A stretch of 7,140 nucleotides of DNA, from the NCBI GenBank assembly GCA_002682975.1, contig NYSJ01000055.1:1-7140 (forward strand), given 5' to 3'. A program made the translations under genes and the position numbers. The stretch comes from Paracoccaceae bacterium. Its GTDB lineage: Bacteria > Pseudomonadota > Alphaproteobacteria > Rhodobacterales > Rhodobacteraceae. The notes under the pieces were generated by a model. That model was given only the letters and a program-made list of their open reading frames with translations. It made no database searches and had not been told where the DNA came from. Shown piece by piece: positions 6,436 to 7,140 of the stretch. Numbering within the stretch: the stretch's first letter is position 1; every line of letters begins with the position of its first letter.

Positions 6436-6453
6436 CATTTAAAGATATAAATG
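6436..6453. repeat. Weak AT-rich hairpin downstream of the Sua5 gene
   Basis: CATTTA (6436-6441) and TAAATG (6448-6453) form a 6-bp inverted repeat around a 6-base loop, in the 80-base gap between the Sua5 gene and the next gene. The stem is mostly A/T and no T-run follows, so it is at best a poor terminator, and the two plus-strand genes may be co-transcribed. Confidence 0.2.
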
Positions 6454-6468
6454 ATGTAGCTCAAGTTT

Positions 6469-7140
6469 ATGAATTCTTTAAGATTTATAACACTGTTTTT
6501 AAGCATTATAATTTGTAGCTCCCTGGTCTCTCATTCTAGCGGTCTCGTAAGCGCAAAGATAACAGATGGCTGGATAAAAAGAGATCAGGAACTTATTTTT
6601 GGTTTGCAAATTAATTTGGAAAAAGACTGGAAAACCTATTGGCGCTTGCCAGGCAAAACTGGATTAAGACCTACATTCAATTTTAATAGCTCCGAAAATA
6701 TTCTTGCTGCTGAAATTATGTGGCCTACACCTATGATTTTTGGTGACGCGGATTTATGGTCTATTGGTTATACGGACAGTGTATTGCTTCCAATCAAAGT
6801 AACACCCATCGATATTTTGAAACCTTTAAAGCTATCAGTAAAAGCTGATATTGGGATCTGCGATGATGTTTGCGTACTTCAAACATTAGACATTTCTTAC
6901 TCTGCAAAACCTAATCTCAACAGAAAAAATCAGAAGATTATGGCTGCTATATTATCATCGCCAATTAACTCTAATGAGCTAAGTTTAGAACTCCCCAAGT
7001 GTATAATTAATGACGGCGAACTAACCTTGAAACTTAACAAAAAGAATCTTGACATTGGACTTAAGAGTATAAGCCTTTTTGTCATAGAAGTTGGTAATTC
7101 TGTATTTTTCGTAAACTCAAAAAGGTCACGCATTCTTGAT
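6469..7140 (+). CDS. Exported protein with DsbD N-terminal-like domain (runs off right edge)
   Basis: This frame is open from the ATG at 6469 to the window end (224 codons, no stop). The first residues, MNSLRFITLFLSIIICSSLV, form a signal peptide, with cleavage probably around residues 22-29, so the domain acts in the periplasm. Residues about 30-145 match the DsbD alpha-like domain found in alphaproteobacterial proteins: LEKDWKTYWRLPGKTGLRP at 50-68, SIGYTDSVLLPIKVTP at 98-113, then GICDDVCV at 129-136. Cys131 and Cys135 are the candidate redox pair; in E. coli DsbD the equivalent domain passes electrons through a cysteine pair. Whether this protein continues into the membrane and thioredoxin domains of full DsbD cannot be seen; many relatives lack them. 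An in-frame TAG lies just upstream at 6457-6459, so this ATG is the only ATG start, although it has no clear ribosome binding site. Confidence 0.85.
   Translation, partial: MNSLRFITLFLSIIICSSLVSHSSGLVSAKITDGWIKRDQELIFGLQINLEKDWKTYWRLPGKTGLRPTFNFNSSENILAAEIMWPTPMIFGDADLWSIGYTDSVLLPIKVTPIDILKPLKLSVKADIGICDDVCVLQTLDISYSAKPNLNRKNQKIMAAILSSPINSNELSLELPKCIINDGELTLKLNKKNLDIGLKSISLFVIEVGNSVFFVNSKRSRILD

Noticed and set aside
6256..6438. Minus-strand frame of 60 residues overlapping the end of the Sua5 gene
   Set aside because: It covers the conserved C-terminal Sua5 motif in antisense and shows no recognisable protein features.
6930..7133. Minus-strand frame of 67 residues at the right end
   Set aside because: It lies antisense to the open plus-strand frame that carries the signal peptide and DsbD-like domain.

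Overview
The window looks like chromosomal DNA of an AT-rich, free-living alphaproteobacterium, possibly a marine lineage. The best lineage marker is a 45-codon gene for the tiny aa3-type cytochrome c oxidase subunit IV, a family largely confined to alphaproteobacteria. The large acyl-CoA dehydrogenase, the MBL-fold hydrolase and the single-cysteine FdhD also fit. The exact lineage cannot be fixed from the sequence alone. I see no mobile element, tRNA, rRNA, CRISPR array or clear intrinsic terminator.

Layout, left to right. Positions 1-2094 (minus strand) hold a tightly overlapping operon transcribed in the order fdhD, mobA, mobB, then an unidentified gene running off the left edge. Every junction overlaps (about 14, 4 and 8 bases). 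The products serve molybdenum enzymes: MobA builds the guanine dinucleotide form of the cofactor, MobB assists it, and FdhD sulfurates the cofactor for formate dehydrogenase. No formate dehydrogenase structural gene lies in the window. Positions 2095-2357 are an AT-rich intergenic stretch with a few short dyads. Positions 2358-2495 (minus) encode oxidase subunit IV.

Positions 2591-5339 (minus) hold a two-gene unit: a 573-residue acyl-CoA dehydrogenase of the long DmdC-like type, followed with a 20-base overlap by an MBL-fold metallo-hydrolase. A short divergent promoter region (about 5340-5449) separates this unit from plus-strand genes. These are a Sua5-type threonylcarbamoyl-AMP synthase for tRNA t6A (ends 6388) and, after an 80-base gap, the start of an exported protein with a DsbD N-terminal-like domain that runs off the right edge.

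The content is mostly housekeeping and ordinary catabolism, and I find no convincing new system. The most useful observations are three coding regions that are easy to miss (the oxidase subunit IV gene and the two edge-truncated genes), a probable GTG start for the Sua5 gene, and the unidentified fourth gene coupled to mobB.
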